Part shown: positions 7,591-15,878 of the stretch, piece by piece
Layout of the letters: each line of letters starts with the position of its first letter
Position numbering within the stretch: position 1 is the stretch's first letter
Assembly: GCA_023415915.1 (NCBI GenBank)
Contig: JAEZIZ010000085.1
Span: forward strand, 1-55,194
Direction of reading: 5' to 3'
Length of the DNA: 55,194 nucleotides
Origin: Bacillota bacterium
GTDB taxonomy: Bacteria; Bacillota; Clostridia; Christensenellales; SZUA-584
Program-made: the position numbers and the translations under genes
Notes under the pieces: model-generated
Databases searched by the model: none
What the model was told of the DNA's origin: nothing
What the model saw: the letters and a program-made list of their open reading frames with translations, nothing else

Positions 7591-7872
7591 CTATGCGTCC
7601 CCGCCCGAATCCTTTTTACTCTTCGTCTGCGTAGAATCCGTATTTTCCGCTTTTTCGCCTAGTTTATTGCACAGCTCCTCATTAAGCTGCGCCTGCGACG
7701 CCATATAAGACAGCGTATCCCCTACGGCGGCCAGAAAACCTCCCAATACGGCTATCTGCGACGGACTCAGGCCTTCCGCGAGAATCTGCGCAACAGCGGA
7801 TATAAGCGTCGCTCCGCAGTTGGGAGAAAGACAATCGAGCAGCATGGGCCTAAATGGTTTTTCACTGTGCAT
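7591..7872 (-). CDS. Hypothetical small protein downstream of MBL hydrolase
   Basis: 93 residues, not recognised. It contains a hydrophobic, Gly/Ala-rich helical middle (GLSPSQIAVLGGFLAAVGDTLSYMASQAQL) and a charged Lys/Asp-rich tail. It lacks a signal peptide. A clear GGGAGGAAGTT ribosome binding site precedes ATG 7872. It sits 36 nt after the metallo-beta-lactamase-fold gene on the same strand, so the two are probably one transcript. Similar short proteins with a helical hairpin and acidic tail are frequent in Clostridia, without known function. Confidence 0.6.
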   Translation of the reverse strand: MHSEKPFRPMLLDCLSPNCGATLISAVAQILAEGLSPSQIAVLGGFLAAVGDTLSYMASQAQLNEELCNKLGEKAENTDSTQTKSKKDSGGDA

Positions 7873-7908
7873 AACTTCCTCCCGACCGTATTATATTCGT
7901 CCGGAATA

Positions 7909-8550
7909 TCAAACGTTCAACGCAGCAAGTATCCTCTCCGCTATGTCCGCACCCTGCGGCACGTTATGCCCGGATATGCACGTTTCAAACTTCATTTCTT
8001 TATACGTTTCAAGCGTCTTTATATACACCTCGCGGGGGCAGTAAAGGCTCGGAACTATTTCCTGCGGCGTGTCTCCTATGTTATCCCCCGCGTTGAGTAC
8101 GCCGTCTTGCTCGTCGTATACGCTTATCGAATCTGCCGTATGCCCAGGCGTATGCCATATCCTTATGCCGTCGTCCTCGAAACAAAGGCTGCCCTCAAAC
8201 GTCATGTCAGCGAGGCGCTTTACAACATCGCCCGCAAGGAACCGCCCGTACTTAGCCGTCATCTCGTCCCACCCGGTATCCGTAAACCCGCGGCAGAGCG
8301 TATGCGATATTATCAGCGAGCCGGGGAACGCGCAGTTGCCCCACACGTGGTCCCAGTGATAGTGCGTATTTATTACTACAGCCGGTTTTCCATTTATATG
8401 CTCCATAAGCGGCAGTACGTTCTCCGGTCCGCATCCGGTATCTATGACGTAATTGTACCTGTCCCCCTTAATTACATGCAGGTTTAAGTCCCACTCGGAG
8501 AACTTATATGTGAACACCAGAGACCTCTTTCCTATCTTTTGAACTTTCAT
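7909..8550 (-). CDS. MBL-fold metallo-hydrolase
   Basis: 213 residues with the metallo-beta-lactamase metal motif THYHWDH (HxHxDH, about residues 62-68), a further His in TPGHTADSISVY, Asp in AGDNIGD and a final His in SGHN. It is therefore a binuclear metal hydrolase. The fold covers glyoxalase II, lactonases, phosphodiesterases and others; the sequence does not fix the substrate. No transmembrane segment or signal peptide is present. It is the first gene of a two-gene unit with the small protein downstream. Confidence 0.85.
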   Translation of the reverse strand: MKVQKIGKRSLVFTYKFSEWDLNLHVIKGDRYNYVIDTGCGPENVLPLMEHINGKPAVVINTHYHWDHVWGNCAFPGSLIISHTLCRGFTDTGWDEMTAKYGRFLAGDVVKRLADMTFEGSLCFEDDGIRIWHTPGHTADSISVYDEQDGVLNAGDNIGDTPQEIVPSLYCPREVYIKTLETYKEMKFETCISGHNVPQGADIAERILAALNV

Positions 8551-8721
8551 GTTTTATGCTCCTTTAATATTGTCGGAATTAACTCCTTCTGTTAACACTC
8601 TATATCGCCGCAGCCTTTTTAGAGTTGTTTTTTGAAAATATGTTTCCATTATATAACACGATGCTTTTTTTAAAATAGCAAACCATTGATCACGCTGCGC
8701 ACAGCGCAAGCAGGGTGTAAA
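8551..8721. other. Intergenic stretch upstream of the MBL gene
   Basis: With the adjoining repeat pair this makes a gap of about 300 nt without a gene. It is A/T-rich near 8560-8690 and must contain the minus-strand promoter of the MBL gene, but no single -35/-10 pair stands out. Nothing coding was seen. Confidence 0.5.
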
Positions 8722-8804
8722 CACGGGGTCCCCAGCAAGGCGTAGGCTTGTTGGGGTGTAAACACGGGGTCCCCAACAAGACATAGACTTGTTGGGGTGT
8801 AAAC
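8722..8804 (+). repeat. GGGGTCCCC hairpin repeat, copies 2 and 3 in tandem
   Basis: Two head-to-tail units. Unit 2 pairs CCCCAGCAAG (8730-8739) with CTTGTTGGGG (8747-8756). Unit 3 pairs CCCCAACAAG (8771-8780) with CTTGTTGGGG (8788-8797). The flanks ACACGGGGT and TGTAAAC are conserved, and a partial third GGTGTAAACAC lies just upstream (8713-8724). They occupy the gap between pckG and the MBL gene. A frame reading back through them is not a gene. Confidence 0.85.
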
Positions 8805-8831
8805 AAAAACAGCGGCGTATAAAGCCGCTGC
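8802..8831 (-). terminator. Terminator of pckG
   Basis: Read on the minus strand, AGCGGC-TTTATAC-GCCGCT is followed by GTTTTTGTTTA. It lies about 25 nt past the pckG stop and directly abuts the tandem hairpin repeats. Confidence 0.75.
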
Positions 8832-8854
8832 CCTTGCGTATGTGTGATTCCTTT

Positions 8855-10645
8855 TTATAGGCTGTTTACTCTCTCTTCCAGCGCTTTAAGCTGGTTTTTA
8901 AGCTCCTCCGGCATCCTGCCGTATTTGGCGTAATGCTCTTTTATAGAAGCGACTTCCTTTAGCCAGTCGGCCTTTTCTACCTTGAGCAGTTCTTCCATGT
9001 CCTCTTTGCTGACGTCAAGGCCCTGCGTGTCAATAGCTTCGGGCGTGGGCATGTAGCCGATAGCGGTCTTTTTCGCCTTGCCTTCGCCGTCGCAGCGCTC
9101 GAATATCCACTTCAGCACGCGGCTGTTCTCACCGAAGCCCGGCCAGAGCCACTTGCCGTTTTTATCCTTGCGGAACCAGTTAACATAGAATATCTTCGGA
9201 AGCTTATCTTCGCCCGTTGCTTCGCCTATGTCGAGCCAATGCTGCAGATAATCGCATACGTTGTATCCTATGAACGGCAGCATAGCGAACGGGTCGCGCC
9301 TTACCTGCCCTATGTTGGAGGAAATCGTAGCGGCGGTTATCTCGCTGCCCATAATAGAGCCTAAGAACACGCCGTGCTTCCAGTCAAAGCTCTGGTGCAC
9401 AAGCGGCACCGTGCTCGGCCGCCTGCCGCCTATCAGTATAGCGGATATAGGAACGCCGTTGGGGTCTTCCCACTCGGGCGCTATAACGGGGCATTGCCCC
9501 GCGGGCGCCGTAAACCTTGCGTTGGGATGCGCCGCCGGGTGGTCCGCTCCCGGCGCCCAGTCGTTGCCCTTCCAGTCAACGAGGTGAGAGGGAGCGTCCT
9601 CGCCTATGCCTTCCCACCATATGTCTCCGTCGTCCTTAAGCGCGACGTTTGTGAATATCGTGTTCTTCTCGCAGCTGTGCATCGCGTTGGGGTTCGACTG
9701 CATAGAAGTTCCGGGCGCGACGCCGAAGAAACCGTATTCCGGGTTTATCGCATAAAGCCTTCCGTCCTTGCCGAACTTCATCCAAGCTATATCGTCGCCT
9801 ATGGTCTCGACCTTCCAGCCGGGTATCGTAGGTATCAGCATAGCAAGGTTAGTCTTGCCGCACGCACTCGGGAAAGCGCCGGTTATATACTTAACTACGC
9901 CCTCGGGGCTTGTAAGCTTCAAAATCAGCATATGCTCGGCCATCCAACCTTCGTCTCTAGCCTGTACGGACGCTATGCGTAGCGCGAAGCACTTTTTGCC
10001 TAAAAGCGCGTTGCCGCCGTAGCCCGAGCCGTACGACCAAATAAGCCTTTCCTCCGGGAAATGGCTGATGTACTTTTTATCCATAGGAGCGCACGGCCAC
10101 GAAGCGTCCTTTTCGCCCTCATTGAGCGGAGCGCCCACGGAGTGAAGGCAGGGCACAAATTCGCCGTCGCCCAGCGTTTCGAGCACTTTAGAACCCATCC
10201 TCGTCATTATGCGCATGTTGCAGACTACGTACGGGCTGTCCGTTATCTCTACGCCAATCTTAGATATCGGCGAGCCTATGGGACCCATAGAAAAAGGTAT
10301 GACATACATCGTCCTTCCCTTCATGCATCCTTCATAAAGCCCGCTCATGGTCTTTTTAAGCTCTTGGGGGTCTATCCAGTTGTTGGTCGGCCCCGCCTCG
10401 TCTTTCGTTTTGGCGGCTATGAACGTTCTGTCCTCCACGCGCGCCACGTCGGACGGGTGGCTGCGAAACAGCACGCATCCCGGCTTCTTTTCCGGATTAA
10501 GGCGCGTTGCCATGCCGCTCTTTACCATCTCGTCGATAAGACGGTCATATTCCTCCTGCGAGCCGTCACACCAGTATATGCTGTCCGGACGGCAAAGCTT
10601 TGCCACTTCTTCTACCCATGCAGTTAATTTTTTGTTTGTTGTCAT
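8855..10645 (-). CDS. pckG: Phosphoenolpyruvate carboxykinase (GTP)
   Basis: This enzyme interconverts oxaloacetate and PEP with GTP/GDP or IDP, for gluconeogenesis or, in anaerobes, fermentative CO2 fixation. It is about 596 residues, typical of the GTP-dependent class; the ATP class is about 530 residues and unrelated in detail. The kinase P-loop GAFPSACGKTNLAML is visible, as are the Mn/PEP site segment VIPFSMGP and the substrate block ARFTAPAGQCP. ATG 10645 is chosen because AGGAG lies six nt upstream; a GTG at 10651 is in frame but too close to it. It is monocistronic, with its own terminator. Confidence 0.95.
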   Translation of the reverse strand: MTTNKKLTAWVEEVAKLCRPDSIYWCDGSQEEYDRLIDEMVKSGMATRLNPEKKPGCVLFRSHPSDVARVEDRTFIAAKTKDEAGPTNNWIDPQELKKTMSGLYEGCMKGRTMYVIPFSMGPIGSPISKIGVEITDSPYVVCNMRIMTRMGSKVLETLGDGEFVPCLHSVGAPLNEGEKDASWPCAPMDKKYISHFPEERLIWSYGSGYGGNALLGKKCFALRIASVQARDEGWMAEHMLILKLTSPEGVVKYITGAFPSACGKTNLAMLIPTIPGWKVETIGDDIAWMKFGKDGRLYAINPEYGFFGVAPGTSMQSNPNAMHSCEKNTIFTNVALKDDGDIWWEGIGEDAPSHLVDWKGNDWAPGADHPAAHPNARFTAPAGQCPVIAPEWEDPNGVPISAILIGGRRPSTVPLVHQSFDWKHGVFLGSIMGSEITAATISSNIGQVRRDPFAMLPFIGYNVCDYLQHWLDIGEATGEDKLPKIFYVNWFRKDKNGKWLWPGFGENSRVLKWIFERCDGEGKAKKTAIGYMPTPEAIDTQGLDVSKEDMEELLKVEKADWLKEVASIKEHYAKYGRMPEELKNQLKALEERVNSL

Positions 10646-10686
10646 AAACACTCCTCGCTTGGCCTATTTGGTTAATTATTAATTAT

Positions 10687-10726
10687 ATACACCCCATCAA
10701 GCCTTACGTCTTGCCGGGGACTCTGT
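10687..10726 (-). repeat. GGGGTCCCC hairpin repeat, copy 4 (degenerate)
   Basis: In minus orientation the element reads AGTCCCCGGCAAG...CTTGATGGGGTGTATA. The two central stem positions are mismatched or wobble. It lies in the pckG leader, 40 nt upstream of the start codon. Confidence 0.6.
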
Positions 10727-10825
10727 ATATAAGTTTGTGTATTTTCTCACAAACTATTTATCCATGTAAGCATTATAATATATCTTATGACGGTATGCAA
10801 TCTAAAACTTGCAAAATTTATTTTT

Positions 10826-11668
10826 TTAAAAGTTGCAGTTTCTAGCTATTCTTTGCACGTCGGCAGCGCTTAACGTCTCTGCCCTCGCGTTATCGTCTAT
10901 TTCGGCGCTTTTCAGTACAGTTTCCGCTTGTTCGGCGGTAAGCCCCAGCGCGTGCCTTAAGTTGCTTTTAACCGTCTTCCTTCTTGCAGAGTACAGGCTT
11001 TTTAAAACAAGCAGGTACTTTTTTGCATATTCAAAATCAACTTCCTTCATTTCAAGGCGTACAACCGATGAGCCTACGTGGGGCTTGGGGTAAAAGCATG
11101 AAGGTGCGACGTCGAACAGCACTTCTGCCGAGGCAAAAAATTCAACAATAGCGCCCAGCATGCCGTATTTCGCGCTGCCTGGGAGGGCAAGCATCTTTTC
11201 GGCAAACTCTGTCTGCACCATCAGAGTTATCGCTTTTATGCCGAGTCCGGAGCATATAAGCTTCATTACGCAGTCCGTCGTTATGTAATACGGCAGGTTC
11301 GCCGCGACGTATACGTCTCCGGGCGTAAGCTGCTTTATTTCGCTTTGTATATCCGCTTTTAAAAAGTCCTCGTGAAACAGTTTAAGCCTTGTTTCGCCTT
11401 CAAACGTATCTTTAAGCGAGCGTACCAGCCCCGAGTCTATCTCATAGGCGGCGACCATATCGCAGCGCTTTAGCAGCCTTTGCGTGAGCGCGCCTAGCCC
11501 AGGGCCTATCTCAAGCGCGAACGCTCCTTTTGGAACGGCGGATTCGGCAATCTTATCGGCTATGTTGCCGTCTATTAAAAAATTTTGCCCGTACCTTTTA
11601 AGAGGCGCAAGGGAATATTTTTCGAGCAGCTCTTTTACGGTTTTGGGCGATGCTAAATTCATCTCCAC
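10826..11668 (-). CDS. rsmA: 16S rRNA dimethyladenosine transferase RsmA/KsgA
   Basis: Dimethylates A1518 and A1519 of 16S rRNA (helix 45) with SAM during small-subunit assembly. The 280 residues include the N-terminal GQNFLIDGNIADKI motif, SAM motif I LEIGPGLGALTQRL, the acidic motif AYEIDSGL and catalytic motif IV NLPYYITT (about residues 124-131). The annotated start is a GTG with AAGGT upstream; the ATG two codons later (11662) is equally plausible. It stands alone here, whereas rsmA is often near rnmV or tatD in Firmicutes. Confidence 0.95.
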   Translation of the reverse strand: MEMNLASPKTVKELLEKYSLAPLKRYGQNFLIDGNIADKIAESAVPKGAFALEIGPGLGALTQRLLKRCDMVAAYEIDSGLVRSLKDTFEGETRLKLFHEDFLKADIQSEIKQLTPGDVYVAANLPYYITTDCVMKLICSGLGIKAITLMVQTEFAEKMLALPGSAKYGMLGAIVEFFASAEVLFDVAPSCFYPKPHVGSSVVRLEMKEVDFEYAKKYLLVLKSLYSARRKTVKSNLRHALGLTAEQAETVLKSAEIDDNARAETLSAADVQRIARNCNF

Positions 11669-11819
11669 CTGCTACCTTAAAACCACAACTTATATATTCT
11701 TTTAACCCAAAAGTGGTGCGGTTAATCAATAATACCACACATTTTACGCCCTAAAGTGGCCCAAACATAACCAATCCGTTACATATAAAAAAAATCCGTT
11801 AAGAATTTATTACAAATGT

Positions 11820-11848
11820 TTGACAAAGTACGTCTATTGATGTATAAT
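11820..11848 (+). promoter_or_regulatory. Perfect-consensus promoter of an orphan transcript
   Basis: TTGACA (11820-11825), a 17-nt spacer and TATAAT (11843-11848) match the sigma-A consensus at all twelve positions. No coding gene follows within the terminated transcript. Confidence 0.85.
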
Positions 11849-11854
11849 ACGTTT

Positions 11855-11987
11855 GAAGAGAGGGAAAGCTCAATAACGCCAAGAAACATGAAGGCAAAAC
11901 GAGCTGAATCCATATTCAAATAGCACCACCACCAATAATATATGCCGAAAAAGCCTTTGCAGAAATGCAGGGGCTTTTTGGCATATT
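11855..11987 (+). ncRNA. Candidate small RNA between rsmA and cspA
   Basis: The interval runs from the predicted start near 11855 to an intrinsic terminator (11939-11987), about 130 nt. The 5' part is purine-rich (GAAGAGAGGGAAAG) and then unstructured with a CACCACCACCA tract, as in regulatory RNAs that pair with ribosome binding sites. An 11-codon frame, ATG 11888 to TAG 11923 (MKAKRAESIFK), exists, but its only possible Shine-Dalgarno is about 20 nt away. I know of no family name for it. Alternatives are a terminated leader of the cold-shock gene 100 nt downstream or a tiny peptide gene. Confidence 0.55.
11939..11987. terminator. Strong terminator of the orphan RNA
   Basis: ATATGCC-G-AAAAAGCC pairs with GGCTTTTT-GGCATAT across a single bulge. 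The apex carries TGCA-GAAA-TGCA, a GNRA tetraloop. T tracts are present on both strands, so it may also stop leftward transcription. Confidence 0.8.
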
Positions 11988-12092
11988 ATTGCACAGTTTT
12001 AAAACCGAAGAAATGATTACTTTAATACGCAAATTTTATTACGGATAACTTTTCGCTATGGACAAGATAATAATATCATGGAGGTATAATTA

Positions 12093-12290
12093 ATGAACGG
12101 AAGAGTAAAGTGGTTTAGCGCGGAAAAAGGCTTTGGTTTTATAGAAGCGGAGAGCGGCGAAGATGTATTTGTGCATTTTTCCGCCATAAAGTCGCAGGGC
12201 TTCAAATCGCTCGATGAAGGGCAAAGCGTACAGTTTGATATAGAGAAAGGCCCAAAAGGCAATCAGGCGGTAAATGTGGTGGCATTATAA
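12093..12290 (+). CDS. Cold-shock protein, CspA family
   Basis: A 65-residue single cold-shock domain, of standard length. The RNA-binding motifs RNP1 (KGFGFIE, residues 13-19) and RNP2 (VFVHFSA, 26-32) are intact. It binds single-stranded nucleic acid as an RNA chaperone. GGAGGT lies 9 nt upstream of ATG. It sits downstream of a terminated orphan RNA, in a leader of about 100 nt that could carry its own cold-responsive structure. Confidence 0.95.
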   Translation: MNGRVKWFSAEKGFGFIEAESGEDVFVHFSAIKSQGFKSLDEGQSVQFDIEKGPKGNQAVNVVAL

Positions 12291-12325
12291 ACATATTGTA
12301 TTCAGGAACACAATACTGCGCGGAG

Positions 12326-12357
12326 TTTCCCCAAAAGAACGCGTTTCTTTGGGGTGC
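12326..12357 (+). repeat. Possible divergent hairpin-repeat copy after cspA
   Basis: CCCCAAA...TTTGGGG with an inner GAA/TTC pair and the downstream bases TGCC. It resembles the GGGGTCCCC family in position and shape but lacks the conserved CGGGGT and TGTAAA flanks. It may instead be a poor terminator of the cold-shock gene. Confidence 0.35.
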
Positions 12358-12444
12358 CGCTCTATATGCGGTATAACTCAGCTAATGAGCTTGGAATGCA
12401 ATAAGCTTGATTAGCTTAAGCTTAATTAATCCAATCTCCCGATA

Positions 12445-13861
12445 TCAGCAAGCCGAAACGCTTCCGCCGTCTATTGCGTTAAGAACTTTATATTCGCGCG
12501 CATACTCATTATATCCTCTTTCGGCAGAGTGTTCTTCCTCGAAGCCCGCCGCTTCGGATCCTATCAAATGTCTGTATTCGAATACCCAGCAGGGAGCGTA
12601 CATAAACTCTTCGGCGCTGTTTTTCAGCGGTATATATGAAAGATTAGCGCTATATTGCTTATCTTTATTACATCGACGTAATGCTGCGCGGCGCGGTCGG
12701 CGTTAACGCTTTCCGACACCGGCGCAGATGTTTTGGTTCATTATACTGCCATGCCCAATGCTGCTTTGCGAATTCTCTGAATCTATGCATTATTTCCTCG
12801 AACGGCAGCAGCTCCACATTATCCGTTATAGTTCCAACTATTTCTATAGGATGCTGCCATGAGAAGCCCTGAACGTTTCCGAACTCGTCTAGATCAATAT
12901 GAATGGTTTCCGTTCTTACCGGCGGACAGTATTCATAGCTGTCCTCGGGGGTTCCCGAGAACAACGTTGTATAGAGGGGCATCATTCCTCCGAAGCTGCG
13001 CATAAACACCATTGAATAGCCGCCGAATTTTATGTCGTTTAAGTCTTTGCCGTAATAATATACGTCCGTTGTCTCTTTTGCCTGAAAGCCGGAAATGCCA
13101 AACGAAGAAAGCAGCTCTTCCGCTTTGCGCCTGGTCTCGTCCGCAGTCATTGAGATGTCGTAATCCGCATCCAGCCTTTCTAACTCATTTGAATATATGG
13201 TGAAGGGCCTGTATGGCGCAGGCGATATAAAACTTATCAGCGACTCGTTCGCATATACCGTGCCAGCCGTCTCGCCGCCACGTATGACCCTTGCCTTTAA
13301 GCCGTCGGCCATCGTATAGCCGGTAATCGGAGCATATGTATCCTCCTCGGGCGCCTCGTCTCTTTTCCTTTCAAGCTCGGCCACGCTTTGCTGCGTTATC
13401 TCGTCGACCACATACTCGCCGTTTTCCAGCCGCCCCCGCTTTTCCTCAATTATCAACTTCTCATAGTCCTGTTTGGTAAGCACGCGCGGCGTAACCAATT
13501 CGCCGCCGCGGATAAAACAACCCAAGATTCTCTCCGCCGTTTGCTTGTCGAACTTTACGGCTTTAACTCTCGCAACCGGAAACTCTTTTATCGGCGGCAT
13601 ATCCACGGTAGCGTCGATTACCACGTCGCAGCTATTCTTGAACAGCGAAAATCTCATCCTTACTTCCGAAGGCGCGTTATAATCATTAGGGATTATTTCT
13701 CTGCTGACGGAATCGAATATGACGCTTTCGGCATTGTCGCGCGCAATTACGATATTTTTATCCGGAGTCGGCTGACACGCGGCAATAAAGCAGCACGTCA
13801 TCATTATGCATAATACAGCCCAAGCCATATCAAGGCGTTTTCTTCTTTTCAGACAACACAT
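12445..13861 (-). pseudogene. DUF6034-type lipoprotein, broken by two frameshifts
   Basis: The main frame (13861 down to 12668) has a lipoprotein signal with lipobox FIAAC and ends in a non-homologous tail after HWAWQYNEP. Near an AAAA run (about 12731-12734 on the plus strand TTTT) a second frame continues as KTSAPVSESVNADRAAQHYVDVIKISNI. Near 12640 a third frame continues as SANLSYIPLKNSAEEFMYAPCWVFEY and runs to TGA at 12445, ending VLNAIDGGSVSAC. The INAIDGS-like end is typical of DUF6034 proteins, so the three pieces form one original gene of about 470 codons. Either it decayed recently or the assembly has two indels. The function of the family is unknown; it is an exported lipoprotein. 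Confidence 0.65.
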
Positions 13862-14027
13862 GTGCATCCTCGTTTACGACACTATTTAACATATAATAAC
13901 ATTTAATGATAATTACGTCAAAGCAACATGCTTAATATGCGTGCTTTGTAATTCGGTTCTTCCTATAACCTTAAAAGGAACTCTTGCTGGACTTCCTCAA
14001 GGTATATTATCAACCAAAACAGACCAA

Positions 14028-14129
14028 GATTCTTCGTCCCTTCGGTCCTCAGAATGACACATGATCGTTAATAAAAGCATGTTTTGCGGCGATAGTTACT
14101 TTTGTCATTCTGAGCGCAAGCGAAGAATC
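14028..14129. repeat. MITE-like repeat halves flanking the IS (copy 2)
   Basis: Two oppositely oriented ends, GATTCTTCG...CAGAATGACA (14028-14059) and TGTCATTCTGAGCGCAAGCG...GAATC (14103-14129), are separated by 43 nt. Both belong to the TGTCATTC...GAATGACA family seen at 2675 and 15806. The gap 13868-14150 holds only these repeats. Confidence 0.6.
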
Positions 14130-14149
14130 TTTAATTTTATGATATTAAA

Positions 14150-15718
14150 AAGGGAAGGTACTCTTACCTTCCCTCAGATTGTCGATAAACCCTGTTTTCA
14201 ATAAACGAAAATGGGGTTTTTCATTTTGAAAAATGAAAATAGTAGATGTAAAGCCCAATTCAAACAAGGAGGTAATGTGGATAACTTGTCTTTCCATTTC
14301 CACATCGCTAGCTTTTTGAGATTCATAGCCGCATATTTGAGCTTTACCCAGTTAGTAACTTGGATAAGCCCGCGGTATGGCGTATACCGCATCGCGTACT
14401 TTTCTTTGCTATCCGCGAAGACACGCTCAATTGTTTCTCCTCGCTTCTCATATGTTTCTTTACCTATTGGAGAATGACGCACGTCTTCGGCCCGCTCGAT
14501 ATATTCCCTCCAGATGTGAATCGCAACTGTCTTCTGGCAGTTCCTACTGGCGGTACACCGTGCTCGCGAAGGGCAGTTGCGGCAGATTTCAGGATCGCTT
14601 TTGTATTCCCGATAGCCGTCTTTGTTGGTCGTTGAGTATTTAAGTATCTGATACTCGGGACAAATCACGCAATCGTAGTATTCATCATAGACATACTTGT
14701 ACCATTCTAAGTTACCTTTTTTGGTCATAGGCCGTTTGTATGGCATGGATGGAAGACGATTGTCATCGAATATCTTCTTACATATCCATGGTGTCTTGTA
14801 GGCAGCATCCGCCGTTACTACTTGAATTTGAGGAAACCGTCCGGTCACCTTGTCATATAATTCGTCGAAAGCGACGCTATCGTGCATGTTGCCCGGATTC
14901 ACGGTCACGCCCAGTATGAAGTTATGACTGTCGCAAGCTGTTTGAGCACAATAGGCAAAGCATTTCTTATGTTCACCCTTATGAAATACGCCGCTATCCG
15001 GGTCAGTTGTAGATTTAGTTACGACCTTTTCTTCGGGCGGTTGGTTTGGAGGGTCATCGTCAAAAGGCTTTTTACCATGTCCCTCACGATCCTTGTTGAT
15101 CTCCTCGCGCAACTGCTTTTCATATACCTTTGCAGCAACGGGTATAGCCTCTTTTATTTTCTTTTTAATATTCGCATTGGCCTTAATATGCGTCCCATCA
15201 ACAAAAACAACTTCCGGTGCCAAATATCCCGCGTATTCTACCTCGCTTAATATCCATTCAAATATCTGCTCCACCGTTTTTTCTGTGAATCGATGCAAAA
15301 AGTTATAGCTGATTGTTGCGAAGTGAGGCGTTGCCTTATTTATGGGGTATCCAATAAACCAACGATATGCGATGTTCATCTCAACATCGGCTGCCGTCTG
15401 TCGGAGAGAACGTATTCCATACAAATGCTGAATTAGTACGATCTTGAACAGCACCACTGGGTCAATGCTCGGCCTGCCATTATCAGGACAGTATAGGTCT
15501 TCCACCAGTTCATATATGCGCTCAAAATTCACCGCTGCGTCAATTTTTCTGAGAAGGTGTTCTCTTGGGACCAGATCATCCAGATTCACGATTTCTAGTG
15601 TTTTTCTGTTATCTTCGTTCTTGTTCAGCAATATTAATCACCCTATTTCATTGTACCAAAAAAGCCAGCTCTTCGCTGACTTTTTTGACACTCTGTAAGG
15701 AGGCTAAGGCCTCCTTTT
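14150..15718 (-). mobile_element. IS1182-family insertion sequence
   Basis: One transposase gene flanked by related ends. The left end carries hairpin GGGAAGG-TACTCTTA-CCTTCCC (14152-14173), then CAGATTGTC (14175-14183). The right end, read inward, carries hairpin GGAGGCC-TTAG-CCTCC, then CAGAGTGTC (15695-15687). The exact outer boundaries and the target-site duplication could not be fixed by eye. The element is inserted among MITE-like repeats. Confidence 0.75.
14198..15631 (-). CDS. IS1182 family transposase
   Basis: A 477-residue DDE transposase that appears intact. The N-terminal InsH-like domain (HLLRKIDAAVNFERIYELVEDLYCPDNGRPSIDPVVLFK, residues 20-60) leads into the catalytic core with VFVDGTHIKANAN (first Asp), VVTADAAYKT (second Asp) and the C-terminal block RGETIERVFADSKEKYAMR (Glu). 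A Cys-rich stretch (CVICPEYQIL...CRNCPSRARC) is typical of this family. The stop lies just inside the left end. There is no frameshift, so the element may still be active. Confidence 0.92.
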   Translation of the reverse strand: MLNKNEDNRKTLEIVNLDDLVPREHLLRKIDAAVNFERIYELVEDLYCPDNGRPSIDPVVLFKIVLIQHLYGIRSLRQTAADVEMNIAYRWFIGYPINKATPHFATISYNFLHRFTEKTVEQIFEWILSEVEYAGYLAPEVVFVDGTHIKANANIKKKIKEAIPVAAKVYEKQLREEINKDREGHGKKPFDDDPPNQPPEEKVVTKSTTDPDSGVFHKGEHKKCFAYCAQTACDSHNFILGVTVNPGNMHDSVAFDELYDKVTGRFPQIQVVTADAAYKTPWICKKIFDDNRLPSMPYKRPMTKKGNLEWYKYVYDEYYDCVICPEYQILKYSTTNKDGYREYKSDPEICRNCPSRARCTASRNCQKTVAIHIWREYIERAEDVRHSPIGKETYEKRGETIERVFADSKEKYAMRYTPYRGLIQVTNWVKLKYAAMNLKKLAMWKWKDKLSTLPPCLNWALHLLFSFFKMKNPIFVY

Positions 15719-15739
15719 AAAATGCAAGAAAGTATATCC

Positions 15740-15836
15740 TGTCACTTAAGTCAGCTTCGCCTGAAGGAGTATAACGACTTAAAGATCTCCCTTCTTTAAG
15801 ACTCCCCATGGGATTCCTCGCAAGCTCGGAATGACA
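15740..15836 (-). repeat. MITE-like repeat, copy 3
   Basis: Read on the minus strand it begins TGTCATTCCGAGCTTGCGAG, identical over 31 nt to the copy at 2675. It continues with an alignable AAGGGA...TCCTTCAG interior and ends near TGACAGG. It lies just right of the IS1182 element, upstream of nothing coding on that side. Confidence 0.6.
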
Positions 15837-15878
15837 AATTGGGGTTTGGCTATAATCCGTAAGCAGGCTATGGTCCTT

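Noticed and set aside
8554..8784. Minus-strand frame with GVYTP-like repeats
   Set aside because: It is a translation of the tandem hairpin repeats.
12053..12092. Possible cold-shock riboswitch-like leader of the cspA-type gene
   Set aside because: Too short and A/T-rich to show a specific structure by eye; cannot be supported without folding.
12407..12706. 99-residue plus-strand frame opposite the DUF6034 tail
   Set aside because: It is the complement of the frameshifted C-terminal part of the lipoprotein gene and has no start signal.
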